The translations under genes were made by a program, and so were the position numbers. A DNA stretch of 64,000 nt from Microbacterium flavum (GTDB lineage Bacteria > Actinomycetota > Actinomycetes > Actinomycetales > Microbacteriaceae), in contig NZ_JAFLHG010000005.1 in assembly GCF_018717645.1 (NCBI RefSeq), positions 1 through 64,000 on the forward strand, read 5' to 3'. Below, one piece after another: positions 24,367-32,779 of the stretch. Under the pieces are notes generated by a model. It saw only the letters and a program-made list of their open reading frames with translations, was not told the DNA's origin and did no database searches. How positions within the stretch are numbered: the stretch's first letter is position 1; each line of letters begins with the position of its first letter.

Positions 24367-24438
24367 CATGCGCACGCGCCGGTTCTTGTCAAGTCCAGAT
24401 CCCTCGCGCGTGTCGCGCTCGGAAACAGTGTGTCGCGA

Positions 24439-25161
24439 TCAGAGATGGTCCGGCGCGGTGCGCGTACGGCGCTGACGGGGCGTCCGTGCTTCGAGGTCGT
24501 GACGCAGGAGCGGGGTGCTCACCCGTCCGTTGAAGAACTCGATGAGCGGCCCCGTGAAGAACGCGGTCACGACCGTCCCGAAGCCGACCGCTCCGTGGAA
24601 GACCAGCGCGAGGACGAGGAAGAAGACGTCCTGGCCCACGCGCACCGCGCGATAGGGGGCGCGTGTGCCATCCACGATCATCGGCGCCAGCGCGTCGTAC
24701 GGCGCGGTGCCGAGCGCTGCCGTCATGTACAGCGACGCACCCAGACAGAAGACCAGGATCCCTGCCAGGAACAGCGCCAGACGCAGCCAGGTCGGGACGA
24801 AGGCGGGCAGCACCGCGGCGATGAGGTCGGACGCGAACTGCACCGCGAAGCCCGCGAAGACCATGTTCACGATCGATCCCACCCCGATGTATCGACGCCC
24901 CCAGATGAGCATCGGCACGAACAGCACGAGGTTGCTGAGGAGCTGATAGGTGCCCAGATCGAGCCCCAGCGCGGCGCTGATGCCGATGTTGGCCGCCGTA
25001 TAGGGGTCGACGCCCGCGCCGATCGACCGCAGGGTTCCCGCACCGATGCCGATTCCCGCGACACCGACGATCACCCAGAGCAGCCGGGCGATGTAGCGCC
25101 ACCGGCGATGGCCGATCGACTCCGCCGAGAGGTCATCGGGTGCGGATGCGGGGGTCGCCAT
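24439..25161 (-). CDS. YczE/YitT-like integral membrane protein
   Basis: A 240-residue protein starting at an ATG at 25161, with about six hydrophobic segments. Gly-rich segments GVDPYTAANIGIS and GTAPYDALAPMI form the repeated G-x-x-P-(Y/W)-D/T motif of the YczE/YitT group (COG2364). Members are widespread in actinobacteria and are of unknown function, often annotated as transporters. A basic tail follows the last helix. It is divergent from the GH81 gene across a 205-bp interval. Confidence 0.75.
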   Translation of the reverse strand: MATPASAPDDLSAESIGHRRWRYIARLLWVIVGVAGIGIGAGTLRSIGAGVDPYTAANIGISAALGLDLGTYQLLSNLVLFVPMLIWGRRYIGVGSIVNMVFAGFAVQFASDLIAAVLPAFVPTWLRLALFLAGILVFCLGASLYMTAALGTAPYDALAPMIVDGTRAPYRAVRVGQDVFFLVLALVFHGAVGFGTVVTAFFTGPLIEFFNGRVSTPLLRHDLEARTPRQRRTRTAPDHL

Positions 25162-25206
25162 GGTGCCACTATGGCACGCCGTCCGGCCGCGGCGGGGCCC
25201 GCCCCC

Positions 25207-25235
25207 TTGACGCTCCCGGGGTCCCGGACTACCGT
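25207..25235 (+). promoter_or_regulatory. Possible sigma-70-type promoter of the GH81 gene
   Basis: TTGACG at 25207-25212 is followed after 17 bases by TACCGT at 25230-25235, about 130 bases before the proposed translation start. A short palindrome TGAC-acga-GTCA at 25251-25262 lies just downstream and could be an operator for the LacI-family protein encoded beyond the GH81 gene. Confidence 0.35.
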
Positions 25236-25366
25236 CGGTGGCGGGTACTGACACGAGTCACCAACCGCCCCCCAGCTCTGGTGACCACCCGCGACGACGG
25301 CGTCTCGGGTGCTGCCCGCGCCGCGATCGACGACGACCGCGACGGGATGAGAACGGAGATCTCACC

Positions 25367-28324
25367 GTGCACCACCAGCCGCACCACCCCCGCCACCCGC
25401 GCGTGCGCACGCCACGCCGCCGCGCCGCGACCATCACTGCGCTGATCGCCCTGACGATCGGATCGCTCACCGCCATCGCACCCGCCGCCCAGGCCGCGTC
25501 CGGCACGGTGCCGGTCGGATCGGGCAGCTACGCCGAGGGGACGCCCCCCGGCGGCAGCGCCCCGCTCGACTGCGCGGGCGCGACCATGGACCCGCGCTCG
25601 CGCACCACCGCCGACTTCCCCGACGGGCCCATCCCGACGAACGACTGGTGGACCTCGCTCCTGTGGAACAAGCTCGAATGCGGGCCGGAGTCGGCGAACC
25701 TCTACGCGCACCCCCTCGCCCTGCACGCCTACACCGACGGACTCGGCGTCAGCTACCCGACCACGCCCAACATCACCGGCACCGCCACCGGCGTCTCGGA
25801 GTACCACTTCTCGTACGCGGAGGACTTCCGCATCCAGATCCCGGGCCTCGACACCGCGGGAAAGGTCGACGACTACAGCGACTGGACGGTCACCGAGGCG
25901 TGGGAGAGCGGCGGCGCGGCCCTCCACACCACGATGGGGAAGGGCCTGCCGTTCGTCTACGGCACCGCGACCGGCGGCGACGTCCGCCTCGCCCTCACCG
26001 CAGCCCCCACCGTCTGGGACACCGCCGATGGCCGGATCGGGTTCACGGTCAACGGTCACGACTACGCCGCATTCGCGCCGACGGGAACGAGCTGGAGCTC
26101 GTCCGGGAACGCCCTGACCTCCTCCCTCGGCACCGGCGACTACTTCTCCGTCGCGGTGCTGCCCACCCAGACGACGGATGCCGGGCGCCGCGCAGCACTC
26201 GCGGCGTACGCCCCCTACGCGCACAACCACGTGACCGGAACGGAGGTCTCATGGAACTACGACGAGGCGTCCGCTCAGCTGACGACGACGTACGCCTTCA
26301 CGACGACGGCGAAGGAGCCCGGCACCGCCGGGACGGTCTTCGCGCTCTACCCGCACCAGCGGGACGCGCTCGTCGGGATCACACCGAGCACCGACGAGTA
26401 CATCTCGCCGCGCGGCCCGATGCGGGTGGTCGTCGGCGAGTCCTCGTTCACGACGGCCGCGCCGTTCCACGGGGTGCTGCCGCAGCTGGCCAACACCGCC
26501 TTCGCGCCGGGTGATGCGGACACCGCGACCCTCGACGGATACCTCGACCAGGTGTCCGGGAGCGACCCCTTCGCCGGCTTCAACGACGACACGTACTGGA
26601 CGGGCAAGGCGCTCGGCCGTGCCACGCAGGCCATCCAGATCGCGCAGCAGACCGGCGACAGCGCCGACCGCGACGCGCTCCTGGGCGCGGTCCGCACCCG
26701 CCTCACCGACTGGCTGACCGCCTCGCCCGGCGAGACGACCCGCTCGTTCTGGTACAACTCCGACTGGGGCACGCTCATCGGCTACCCGGCCTCGTACGGG
26801 TCGGACACGGAGCTGAACGACCACCACTTCCACTACGGCTACTTCGTGGTGGCGGCGGCCACGCTGGCGCAGTTCGACCCGCAGTGGGCCTCGAGCGACG
26901 CCTACGGCGAGATGGTCGACACCCTCATCAAGGATGCCGCGAACCCCGACCGTTCCGACACCCGGTTCCCGTTCCTGCGCGACTTCGACATCTACTCGGG
27001 CCACGACTGGGCTTCGGGGCACGGGTCGTTCGCCTCGGGGAACAACCAGGAGTCCTCCTCGGAAGGCATGAACTTCGCCTCCGGACTGATCCAGTGGGGG
27101 CAGGCCACGGGGAACACCCAGATCCGCGACCTCGGCATCTACCTGTACACGACGCAGGCGGCGGCCATCCACGACTACTGGTTCGACGCCGACGACGAAG
27201 CCTTCCCGGCGGAGTTCGGCCACTCCACCGTCGGCATGGTCTGGGGCTCGGGCGGAGCGTACGCCACGTGGTTCAGCGCACGGCCCGAGATGATCCAGGG
27301 GATCAACCTGCTGCCGAACACCGCGGGTCACCTGTACCTCGGCTACGACACCGACTACATCACCCGCAACCTCGCCGAGCTCGACCGGAACACCGGGGGA
27401 GGCCCGTCGGTCTGGGAGGACATCTTCTGGGAGTTCGAGGCCCTCGCCGATGCGCCGTCGGCCCTCGCCGACTTCCGATCGCGCGCCAACGACTACGCCG
27501 TCGAAGAGGGCGAGTCTCGGGCGCATACGTTCTACTGGTTGAAGAGCCTCGACTCCGTCGGGACGGTCGACACCTCGGTCACGGCGGACACCCCGCTGTA
27601 CGCCGTGTTCACGAAGGACGGAGTGCGCACCCACCAGGCGGCGAACATGACGTCGACGGCGATCACCGTCACCTTCTCCGACGGCGCGACCCTCACGGTC
27701 GCTCCGCGCTCGGTCGGGTCGGTGGGCGGAGCATCCGTGCCGACCGACCCGGGCGCGCCGACGCCGACGCCCACGCCGACGCCGACGCCCACCCCGACGC
27801 CGACTCCGACGCCGACGCCCACCCCGACGCCGACGCCCACCCCGACGCCGACTCCGACGCCCACGCCCACGCCGACGCCGACGCCGACGCCCACGCCCAC
27901 GCCGACGGGGCCGATCGCCGCGACGGATCGCCTCCAGGCGGAGTCGTCCCGGACGCTCACCGGGGTGTCGACCGAGGTGACGACCGATGAGGGCGGCGGC
28001 CAGAACGTCACGGGGATCGGCGACGGTGATGTCCTCCGTTTCGACGACGTCGACTTCGGCGCGACACCGCTCACCCAGATGATCGTGCGCGTCGCCTCCG
28101 GCGCACAGGGCGGCGAGAGCGGCATCATCTCGGTTCGGCTGGACAGTCCGACCGGACCGGTGGTCGGCGACCTCGCCGTGGCATCCACGGGGGGCTGGCA
28201 GTCCTGGCGGACCGTGCCGGGCAACCTCCGTGCGACGACCGGCGTGCACACCGTGTATGTGACGTTCGCGTCGGGTCAGCCGCGCGACTTCGTCAACCTC
28301 AACTGGGTGACGTTCGGCCGCTGA
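25367..28324 (+). CDS. Secreted GH81 endo-beta-1,3-glucanase with PT linker and CBM6-like domain
   Basis: The GTG at 25367, eight bases after GGAG, gives 985 residues; an in-frame ATG further upstream (25238) adds a basic stretch with no signal character. A long signal peptide (basic start, hydrophobic core, cleavage near AAQAAS) precedes a GH81 catalytic domain of about 750 residues, with NDWWTSLLW, the DHHFHYGYF and GHDWASGHG motifs and the acidic NQESSSEGMN that holds catalytic glutamates. A Pro-Thr linker at about residues 800-847 leads to a C-terminal beta-sandwich like CBM6 (DRLQAESS start, VNLNWVTF end). The enzyme should cleave beta-1,3-glucans such as fungal or oomycete cell-wall glucan outside the cell. 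Confidence 0.9.
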   Translation: MHHQPHHPRHPRVRTPRRRAATITALIALTIGSLTAIAPAAQAASGTVPVGSGSYAEGTPPGGSAPLDCAGATMDPRSRTTADFPDGPIPTNDWWTSLLWNKLECGPESANLYAHPLALHAYTDGLGVSYPTTPNITGTATGVSEYHFSYAEDFRIQIPGLDTAGKVDDYSDWTVTEAWESGGAALHTTMGKGLPFVYGTATGGDVRLALTAAPTVWDTADGRIGFTVNGHDYAAFAPTGTSWSSSGNALTSSLGTGDYFSVAVLPTQTTDAGRRAALAAYAPYAHNHVTGTEVSWNYDEASAQLTTTYAFTTTAKEPGTAGTVFALYPHQRDALVGITPSTDEYISPRGPMRVVVGESSFTTAAPFHGVLPQLANTAFAPGDADTATLDGYLDQVSGSDPFAGFNDDTYWTGKALGRATQAIQIAQQTGDSADRDALLGAVRTRLTDWLTASPGETTRSFWYNSDWGTLIGYPASYGSDTELNDHHFHYGYFVVAAATLAQFDPQWASSDAYGEMVDTLIKDAANPDRSDTRFPFLRDFDIYSGHDWASGHGSFASGNNQESSSEGMNFASGLIQWGQATGNTQIRDLGIYLYTTQAAAIHDYWFDADDEAFPAEFGHSTVGMVWGSGGAYATWFSARPEMIQGINLLPNTAGHLYLGYDTDYITRNLAELDRNTGGGPSVWEDIFWEFEALADAPSALADFRSRANDYAVEEGESRAHTFYWLKSLDSVGTVDTSVTADTPLYAVFTKDGVRTHQAANMTSTAITVTFSDGATLTVAPRSVGSVGGASVPTDPGAPTPTPTPTPTPTPTPTPTPTPTPTPTPTPTPTPTPTPTPTPTPTPTPTPTGPIAATDRLQAESSRTLTGVSTEVTTDEGGGQNVTGIGDGDVLRFDDVDFGATPLTQMIVRVASGAQGGESGIISVRLDSPTGPVVGDLAVASTGGWQSWRTVPGNLRATTGVHTVYVTFASGQPRDFVNLNWVTFGR
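27759..27909 (+). repeat. Tandem hexanucleotide repeat encoding the Pro-Thr linker
   Basis: About 25 copies of a CCGACG/CCCACG-type hexamer code for a Thr-Pro repeat between the GH81 domain and the binding module. Synonymous third-base changes are scattered through it. Such repeats are prone to length change and are also hard to assemble, so copy number may not be exact. Confidence 0.85.
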
Positions 28325-28346
28325 CCCCGGCATCCCGTACCACCGG

Positions 28347-28379
28347 CAGCGCGCCTCGGCCTCAGGTCGAGGCGCGCTG
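28347..28379. terminator. Perfect 12-bp stem-loop between the GH81 and LacI genes
   Basis: CAGCGCGCCTCG (28347-28358) pairs with CGAGGCGCGCTG (28368-28379) across a 9-base loop. It sits between two convergent genes, with the right arm covering the last codons of the LacI gene, and would work in either direction. Confidence 0.65.
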
Positions 28380-29360
28380 CACCACGCGGAAGAGTTCCCC
28401 CGCCGGCCGCGGCGACGGGGACGGGCGTCCGCCGCCCTCGCGGTGGCCCAGCGCGTCGAGCGCGGCCCCCACCAGATGCTCCGCCTGTCCGTCGATCGCC
28501 TGCCACACCGTCGTCAGCGCGGGTGTGGTGAGACGGGAGAGCGGGATGTCGTCGACGCCGATGACCGCGAGGTCGTCGGGGACCCGCAGACCGGCGGCAC
28601 GCGCTCCGGCGAGCACGGCGATCGCGACCTCGTCGTTGTAGGCCACGATGCCCGTGACGCCAGCTTGCCACCATCCCCGCACCGCGACGGAGGCCTCGAG
28701 GCTGTCGAGCTCGACCGTGCGCACCTGCGGCTCGGCGACGCCGCGCTCGCGACTGGCCGCGCGGGCACCGCTCAGGCGCCGCTGAGCGAACTCCTCGAGG
28801 CGATCATCGTGCGGTGCGGCGTATCCGAGCACACGGTGTCCCCGGTCGACGAGGTGACCGACCTGCAGCGCCCCGATCGCCTGCTGAGGGACCGCGAAGG
28901 TCTGCGGCGCGGAGGGCGCGTCGAGCGTCGCCCCCACGACGGGGATGCCGGCGACCGCCATCGCCGCGGCATCCGCCGGTGTGAGCGGCCCGAGCGCGAC
29001 CACGGCGCGCGGGGTCACGGCGCGCCAGAGGTGCGTGAGGGGCCGGTCGCCCAGGTCGTGGAAGACGAGCAGCGACAGCCCCGCCTCGGCGAACAGAGTG
29101 GTCAGGTGGTCGAGCAGGCGATCGATCACCGGGCCCGCGCTCCAGTCGGGCAGGACGCACACGACGATGTCGCTGCGCCCCGAGCGGAGGGCGCGCGCCG
29201 CGGCCGAGGGCGTGTAGCCGAGGCGTTCCGCGGTGTCGAGGACGCGTCGGCGGGTCTCGTCGGAGATCGCGGCCCCGGGAGTCGCGTTGAGCACGTAGCT
29301 CACGGTCGTGCGCGACACCCCGCTTTCGCGGGCGACATCGGCACTGGTGACGCGGAGCAC
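28362..29360 (-). CDS. LacI-family transcriptional regulator
   Basis: A 332-residue repressor with the N-terminal LacI helix-turn-helix (TSADVARESGVSRTTVSYVL), hinge helix (SAAARALRSGRS) and a periplasmic-binding-protein-like sensor domain with the usual C-terminal VIGVDDIPLSRL and TTVWQ motifs. It lies convergent to the GH81 gene, and in actinobacteria such neighbours commonly control the adjacent glycoside hydrolase in response to an oligosaccharide. The ligand cannot be read from sequence. Confidence 0.92.
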   Translation of the reverse strand: MLRVTSADVARESGVSRTTVSYVLNATPGAAISDETRRRVLDTAERLGYTPSAAARALRSGRSDIVVCVLPDWSAGPVIDRLLDHLTTLFAEAGLSLLVFHDLGDRPLTHLWRAVTPRAVVALGPLTPADAAAMAVAGIPVVGATLDAPSAPQTFAVPQQAIGALQVGHLVDRGHRVLGYAAPHDDRLEEFAQRRLSGARAASRERGVAEPQVRTVELDSLEASVAVRGWWQAGVTGIVAYNDEVAIAVLAGARAAGLRVPDDLAVIGVDDIPLSRLTTPALTTVWQAIDGQAEHLVGAALDALGHREGGGRPSPSPRPAGELFRVVQRAST

Positions 29361-29445
29361 CCTCCCGAGCCTACCGAGCGGTCAGGATCACCGCCGCCCC
29401 CGCCCGCCCGCCCCCGCCCTCGCCCCCTCGCGCCCTCGCCCCGCT

Positions 29446-29507
29446 GCCGAGTGTCCAGAACTCGCGGAGTCGGCACCGTCGGGTTCCGCGTGTCGTGGAC
29501 ACTCGGC
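29446..29507. repeat. Long-armed inverted repeat between the LacI and rplI genes
   Basis: GCCGAGTGTCCA (29446-29457) is perfectly complementary to TGGACACTCGGC (29496-29507), with a 38-base spacer that can itself pair in part. It resembles in layout two other inverted repeats at 46.25 and 46.79 kb. It might serve as a terminator for the convergent flow here or belong to a dispersed intergenic repeat family. Confidence 0.5.
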
Positions 29508-29623
29508 GGCACCTCGCGCGGCAGAGCCCCGTAACCCGGCGCGCCGGCACCCGTCAGCGCGCCGCAGACGACGGATGCCGCGACCCTCCCGAGGGAGGAG
29601 CCGCGGCATCCGTCGTGCGCGAA

Positions 29624-30076
29624 TTACTTCGCGGCGACCACCTGCAGGGTGATCACGGCGGTCAGGTCGTCACGCAGGCGAACCGTCGCCTCGTGCTCGC
29701 CGGTCGCCTTGATCGGAGCGGTGATGTGGATCTTGCGCTTGTCGAGCTCGCCGAGGCCGGCCGCGGCGACCGCGTCGGCCACGTCGGCGGTCTTCACGGC
29801 GCCGAACAGGCGGCCTTCCTTGCCGGCCTTGACCGACAGCTTGACCTTGTTCGCCTCGAGGGCGTCCTTCAGCGCGACGGCCTCTTCGTGGTCGTGGATC
29901 GCGCGGGCGTCACGGGCGGCACGGATGGATGCCACCTGCTTCTCGCCACCGCGGCTCCACGCCACGGCGAAGCCCTGAGGGATGAGGTAGTTGCGGGCGT
30001 ACCCGTTCTTGACCTCGATGACGTCACCGGCGCTTCCGAGCCCGGCAACCTCGTTCGTGAGAATCAGCTTTGCCAT
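29624..30076 (-). CDS. rplI: 50S ribosomal protein L9
   Basis: The ATG at 30076 opens a 150-residue protein with the L9 N-terminal signature [20 protein letters not shown] followed by [14 protein letters not shown], a connecting helix and the C-terminal domain. L9 binds 23S rRNA and limits frameshifting. It is the last gene of the rpsF-ssb-rpsR-rplI operon, 11 bases after rpsR. Confidence 0.97.
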   Translation of the reverse strand: MAKLILTNEVAGLGSAGDVIEVKNGYARNYLIPQGFAVAWSRGGEKQVASIRAARDARAIHDHEEAVALKDALEANKVKLSVKAGKEGRLFGAVKTADVADAVAAAGLGELDKRKIHITAPIKATGEHEATVRLRDDLTAVITLQVVAAK

Positions 30077-30087
30077 GTTGGTGCTCC

Positions 30088-30342
30088 TTAGCGGCCAGCG
30101 CCGGCGTAAGGCAGGAGCGCCATTTCGCGCGCGTTCTTGATCGCCTTGGCGATCAGACGCTGCTCCTGCACCGAGACACCGGTGATACGACGGGCGCGGA
30201 TCTTGCCGCGCTCCGAGATGAACTTGCGAAGCGTCGCGACATCCTTGTAATCGATGACGCCGACGCGGATCGCCTTCGCGGGAGCAGCGTTCTTCGCGCC
30301 CTTCCGCGGCTTGCGGCGATCGCCGGTAGCCTTTCCAGCCAT
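30088..30342 (-). CDS. rpsR: 30S ribosomal protein S18
   Basis: An 84-residue basic protein with the S18 core [20 protein letters not shown] and [19 protein letters not shown]. There is no Cys cluster, so it is the zinc-independent form. S18 binds the 30S platform together with S6. It lies 26 bases downstream of ssb, as in most bacteria. Confidence 0.97.
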   Translation of the reverse strand: MAGKATGDRRKPRKGAKNAAPAKAIRVGVIDYKDVATLRKFISERGKIRARRITGVSVQEQRLIAKAIKNAREMALLPYAGAGR

Positions 30343-30368
30343 TGTTTTTCCTTAAGTACGTGAGTTGA

Positions 30369-30884
30369 TCAGAACGGCGTGTCGTCGCCGTAGGAACCGG
30401 GAGCGCTCCACGCGTCCGGTGCGGCCGAGCCGGGGGTCGCCCACGGCTCCTCCTGCTGCACCTGCGGACGGGCCTGCTGCCCGCCACCGCCGCCACCGCC
30501 GAAGTTGCCTCCGCCAGAGGATGCCGCGCGCGTGACCTGAGCCGTGGCGTATCGCAGCGAGGGGCCGATCTCGTCGACCTCCAGCTCGATGGACGTCCGG
30601 TTCTGGCCTTCGCGGTCCTGGTAGGAGCGCTGCTTCAGACGGCCGGTCGCGATGACGCGAGAGCCCTTGGTGAGCGAACCGGCGACGTGCTCGGCGAAAT
30701 CGCGCCACACCGATGCGCGAAGGAACAGCGCCTCGCCGTCCTTCCACTCGTTCGCCTGACGGTCGAACGTGCGGGGAGTCGACGCGATCGTGAAGTTCGC
30801 GACGGGCAGGCCGTTCTGCGTGTAGCGCAGCTCGGGGTCTGCCGTGAGGTTGCCCACGACGGTGATGATCGTCTCGCCGGCCAT
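30369..30884 (-). CDS. ssb: Single-stranded DNA-binding protein
   Basis: A 171-residue protein with an N-terminal OB fold ([18 protein letters not shown], then FTIASTPR and [12 protein letters not shown]), a glycine-rich linker near residues 124-137 and the acidic C-terminal tip DDTPF that recruits partner proteins. It protects single-stranded DNA during replication and repair. It follows rpsF in the conserved ribosomal operon. The length matches actinobacterial SSB. Confidence 0.97.
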   Translation of the reverse strand: MAGETIITVVGNLTADPELRYTQNGLPVANFTIASTPRTFDRQANEWKDGEALFLRASVWRDFAEHVAGSLTKGSRVIATGRLKQRSYQDREGQNRTSIELEVDEIGPSLRYATAQVTRAASSGGGNFGGGGGGGQQARPQVQQEEPWATPGSAAPDAWSAPGSYGDDTPF

Positions 30885-30890
30885 CGTCCG

Positions 30891-31256
30891 TTACGCCTTC
30901 GCTGCCTTGCGGGCGGCCTTGGCCTCGGCGCGCTCCTTCTCGGCGGCGACCTGAGCGATCGCCTCCTCGGCACGCAGGACCTTCGTACGCATGATCTGCT
31001 CGTTCAGCTTCAGCTGACGGTCGAGCTCCTGCGTGGCCTCGCTCGTGGCGGTGAAGTTGACGACGGCGTAGATGCCCTCGGTCTTCTTCTGGGTCTCGTA
31101 TGCCCGCTTCCGCTTGAAAAAAAAAACCAAATTCTCGATAGAGCCACCATCGTTGGTGATGACCTTGAGGAACCCGTCGAGCTTGGGGGCGACCTGACGC
31201 TCGTCGATCTCGGGGTCGAGGATGACCATGAGCTCGTACTGGTGTGAGTGCGTCAC
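30891..31256 (-). CDS. rpsF: 30S ribosomal protein S6, with an anomalous central segment
   Basis: A GTG at 31256 with AGGAGG upstream opens a 121-residue protein whose start (HQYELMVILDPEIDER) and later part (KKTEGIYAVVNF) are typical S6. Residues 43-54 read LVFFFKRKRAYE where actinobacterial S6 has a VDVWGRRRLAYE-like strand, with no change of length. The DNA behind this segment is adapter-like (see the separate entry), so the substitution is probably an assembly artefact. S6 binds S18 on the 30S platform. It is the first gene of the operon. Confidence 0.9.
   Translation of the reverse strand: MTHSHQYELMVILDPEIDERQVAPKLDGFLKVITNDGGSIENLVFFFKRKRAYETQKKTEGIYAVVNFTATSEATQELDRQLKLNEQIMRTKVLRAEEAIAQVAAEKERAEAKAARKAAKA
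31093..31126. other. Illumina-adapter-like sequence inside rpsF (suspected assembly artefact)
   Basis: Positions 31093-31116 match the read-through form of the Illumina P7 adapter at 20 of 24 bases, and a run of ten A follows directly (31117-31126), as in adapter-dimer reads. On the minus strand the frame reads FFFKRKRAYE, close to the FFFKQKTAYE typical of adapter contamination. A run of ten A is otherwise foreign to this GC-rich sequence. Confidence 0.8.
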
Positions 31257-31282
31257 TAACCCACCTCCTTCGGACTAGAACG

Positions 31283-31305
31283 GATGCCGGGCATTTCCCG
31301 GCATC
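31283..31305 (-). promoter_or_regulatory. Hairpin in the rpsF leader
   Basis: GATGCCGGG (31283-31291) pairs with CCCGGCATC (31297-31305) over a five-base loop, 27 bases upstream of the rpsF start. S6:S18 complexes are known to bind a leader hairpin in many rpsF operons, so an autoregulatory element is plausible. It could equally be an unrelated terminator, and no bulged CCG motif was verified. Confidence 0.35.
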
Positions 31306-31373
31306 AGGAGGGTTGATGCACGTGCCCGACATCCGAACCGGAACGGTGCGGACAGACGGACAACCACAACAGT

Positions 31374-32711
31374 CTAGCGGACGCCGCGTCGGGCGAACGA
31401 CTCGATCGGATCAGCCTCCGTCCCCGCGGGGCCCACCTGATCCAGGACGGCGTCGAGTCCGGCGAGCCCGGGGGCGGCCCGGAACGCCCGGGCGAGGCTG
31501 GCGGCTCGCGCGCGGAAGCCCGGTTCGCCCTGCACACGGCGGACGGCGGCGGCCACGGCATCCGGTGCCGGGGTGTTGGTTCGGAGGTCGATGCCCACCC
31601 CCGACCAGGCGACTCGGGCGCTGACTTCCACCTTGTCCTCCGTCCGGCCGGCGACGACGAGTGGGATGCCGTGACGCAGCGCCTGCTGGACCCCGCCGTA
31701 CCCGCCGTTGGTCACCATGACGTCGACGCGCGGCAGCAGGAGGTCGTACGGCAGATACGGCGCGACGCGCACATTCTCCGGGAGCGGACCGGGGACCCGG
31801 GCGACCGGGGCACCGCCTGTGCTCACCACGACGAGCGGCGCGCTGCCGCCGAGCCCGGCGATCGTCGGCAGGACGAGCTGGCCGAGATCAGAGTTGGCGA
31901 CCGTGCCCTGCGTGACGTGCACGACGGGGCGGGTGCCGGAGAGCTCCGACCACCAGTCGGGGAGGTCCCCCGCCGCGGCGGCGGACGCGGCGGGGGGAAG
32001 GGCCCCCACGAAGGTGACGTGGGGAGGCAGGTCGGAGCGGGGGTATTCGAACTCCGAGACGGTGAACTGCACCACGGCATCCGCCGCGCTGTGCCAGTCG
32101 AGGAAGAACCGGCCCAGCGGGTGGCCGAGTTCATGACGCGCGATCGCGTCCGCCTCGCGGGCGACCGGGGCGAAGACGAGCCGCCGGGAGGCGATGGCGA
32201 GGGCCGCGTTCCGCAGGCGTCCCGTCCAGCCGGCACGCGGCGGGATGCCGAGACCGAAGGGGGCTGTGTCGCGACTCGCGATTCCCAGAGGGAAGATGCC
32301 GAGCGCGACGATCGGCGGCCGTACGGCGCGCGGTGTCTCGACGAGCAGGGCCGCACCGACGAACAGCGGTTCGGTGAGGATCGCGTCCACAGGCGTGTCG
32401 GCGAGGAGTGCGCGGAGGGCGGCGAGCTGGGCGGCGCCGGGCCGCAGGAACAGGTGGAGCATGTCGAAGCGGATCGCGGCCGGGCCGGTGAGCCCGGCGC
32501 GGCCGGGAACGGATGCGGCGTCATCGAGATCGACGTCGGCCGCATCCGGGAGCGCGCGGAACTCCACGCCGGCCGCCGCGATCCGCGGCGCGTAGCGAGA
32601 GCTCGTGAGGAAGAGGACGCGATGCCCGCCCGCCGCGAGGTGCGTCGCGACCTGCAGGAGCGGCATCACGTGACCGTGGGCCGGCGTGGCGCAGAGGAGG
32701 TAGGTGGACAT
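31374..32711 (-). CDS. MGT-type glycosyltransferase (GT1 family)
   Basis: A 445-residue GT-B fold enzyme of the UDP-sugar-dependent macrolide/flavonoid type. The N-terminal half begins LLCATPAHGHVMPLLQVA, the acceptor side, and the C-terminal half holds the donor-binding signature VMVTNGGYGGVQQALRHGIP followed by TEDKVEVSARV. It probably glycosylates a small hydrophobic molecule. It is divergent from the TetR gene with a 68-bp interval containing repeats, so it may be that regulator's target and serve in detoxification. Confidence 0.87.
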   Translation of the reverse strand: MSTYLLCATPAHGHVMPLLQVATHLAAGGHRVLFLTSSRYAPRIAAAGVEFRALPDAADVDLDDAASVPGRAGLTGPAAIRFDMLHLFLRPGAAQLAALRALLADTPVDAILTEPLFVGAALLVETPRAVRPPIVALGIFPLGIASRDTAPFGLGIPPRAGWTGRLRNAALAIASRRLVFAPVAREADAIARHELGHPLGRFFLDWHSAADAVVQFTVSEFEYPRSDLPPHVTFVGALPPAASAAAAGDLPDWWSELSGTRPVVHVTQGTVANSDLGQLVLPTIAGLGGSAPLVVVSTGGAPVARVPGPLPENVRVAPYLPYDLLLPRVDVMVTNGGYGGVQQALRHGIPLVVAGRTEDKVEVSARVAWSGVGIDLRTNTPAPDAVAAAVRRVQGEPGFRARAASLARAFRAAPGLAGLDAVLDQVGPAGTEADPIESFARRGVR

Positions 32712-32744
32712 GGTGATCGCTCTCGCTTAGATTCGGATTACCTG

Positions 32745-32776
32745 TGAGAGTATTCACCACACTGAGAGGGTAGTCA
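32745..32776. promoter_or_regulatory. Repeated TGAGAG...TCA sites between the glycosyltransferase and TetR genes
   Basis: TGAGAGTATTCA at 32745-32756 and TGAGAGGGTAGTCA at 32763-32776 are spaced 18 bp apart; the first is also roughly palindromic (TGA...TCA). They lie immediately upstream of the TetR start in the divergent promoter interval and could be its operator. Confidence 0.35.
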
Positions 32777-32779
32777 ATA

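Noticed and set aside
24069..24438. Chromosomal replication origin
   Set aside because: DnaA-box-like sites are present, but dnaA, dnaN and rpmH are not adjacent, and the parAB-trxBA order places oriC beyond the right edge.
26249..28333. 694-codon minus-strand open frame
   Set aside because: It is antisense to the GH81 gene, extremely Arg-rich, and includes the mirror of the PT linker repeat; not a gene.
30352..31332. Minus-strand frame containing an FFFQAEAGIRD-like segment
   Set aside because: It overlaps rpsF and ssb in another frame; the segment is the second-frame reading of the adapter-like stretch and only confirms the artefact.
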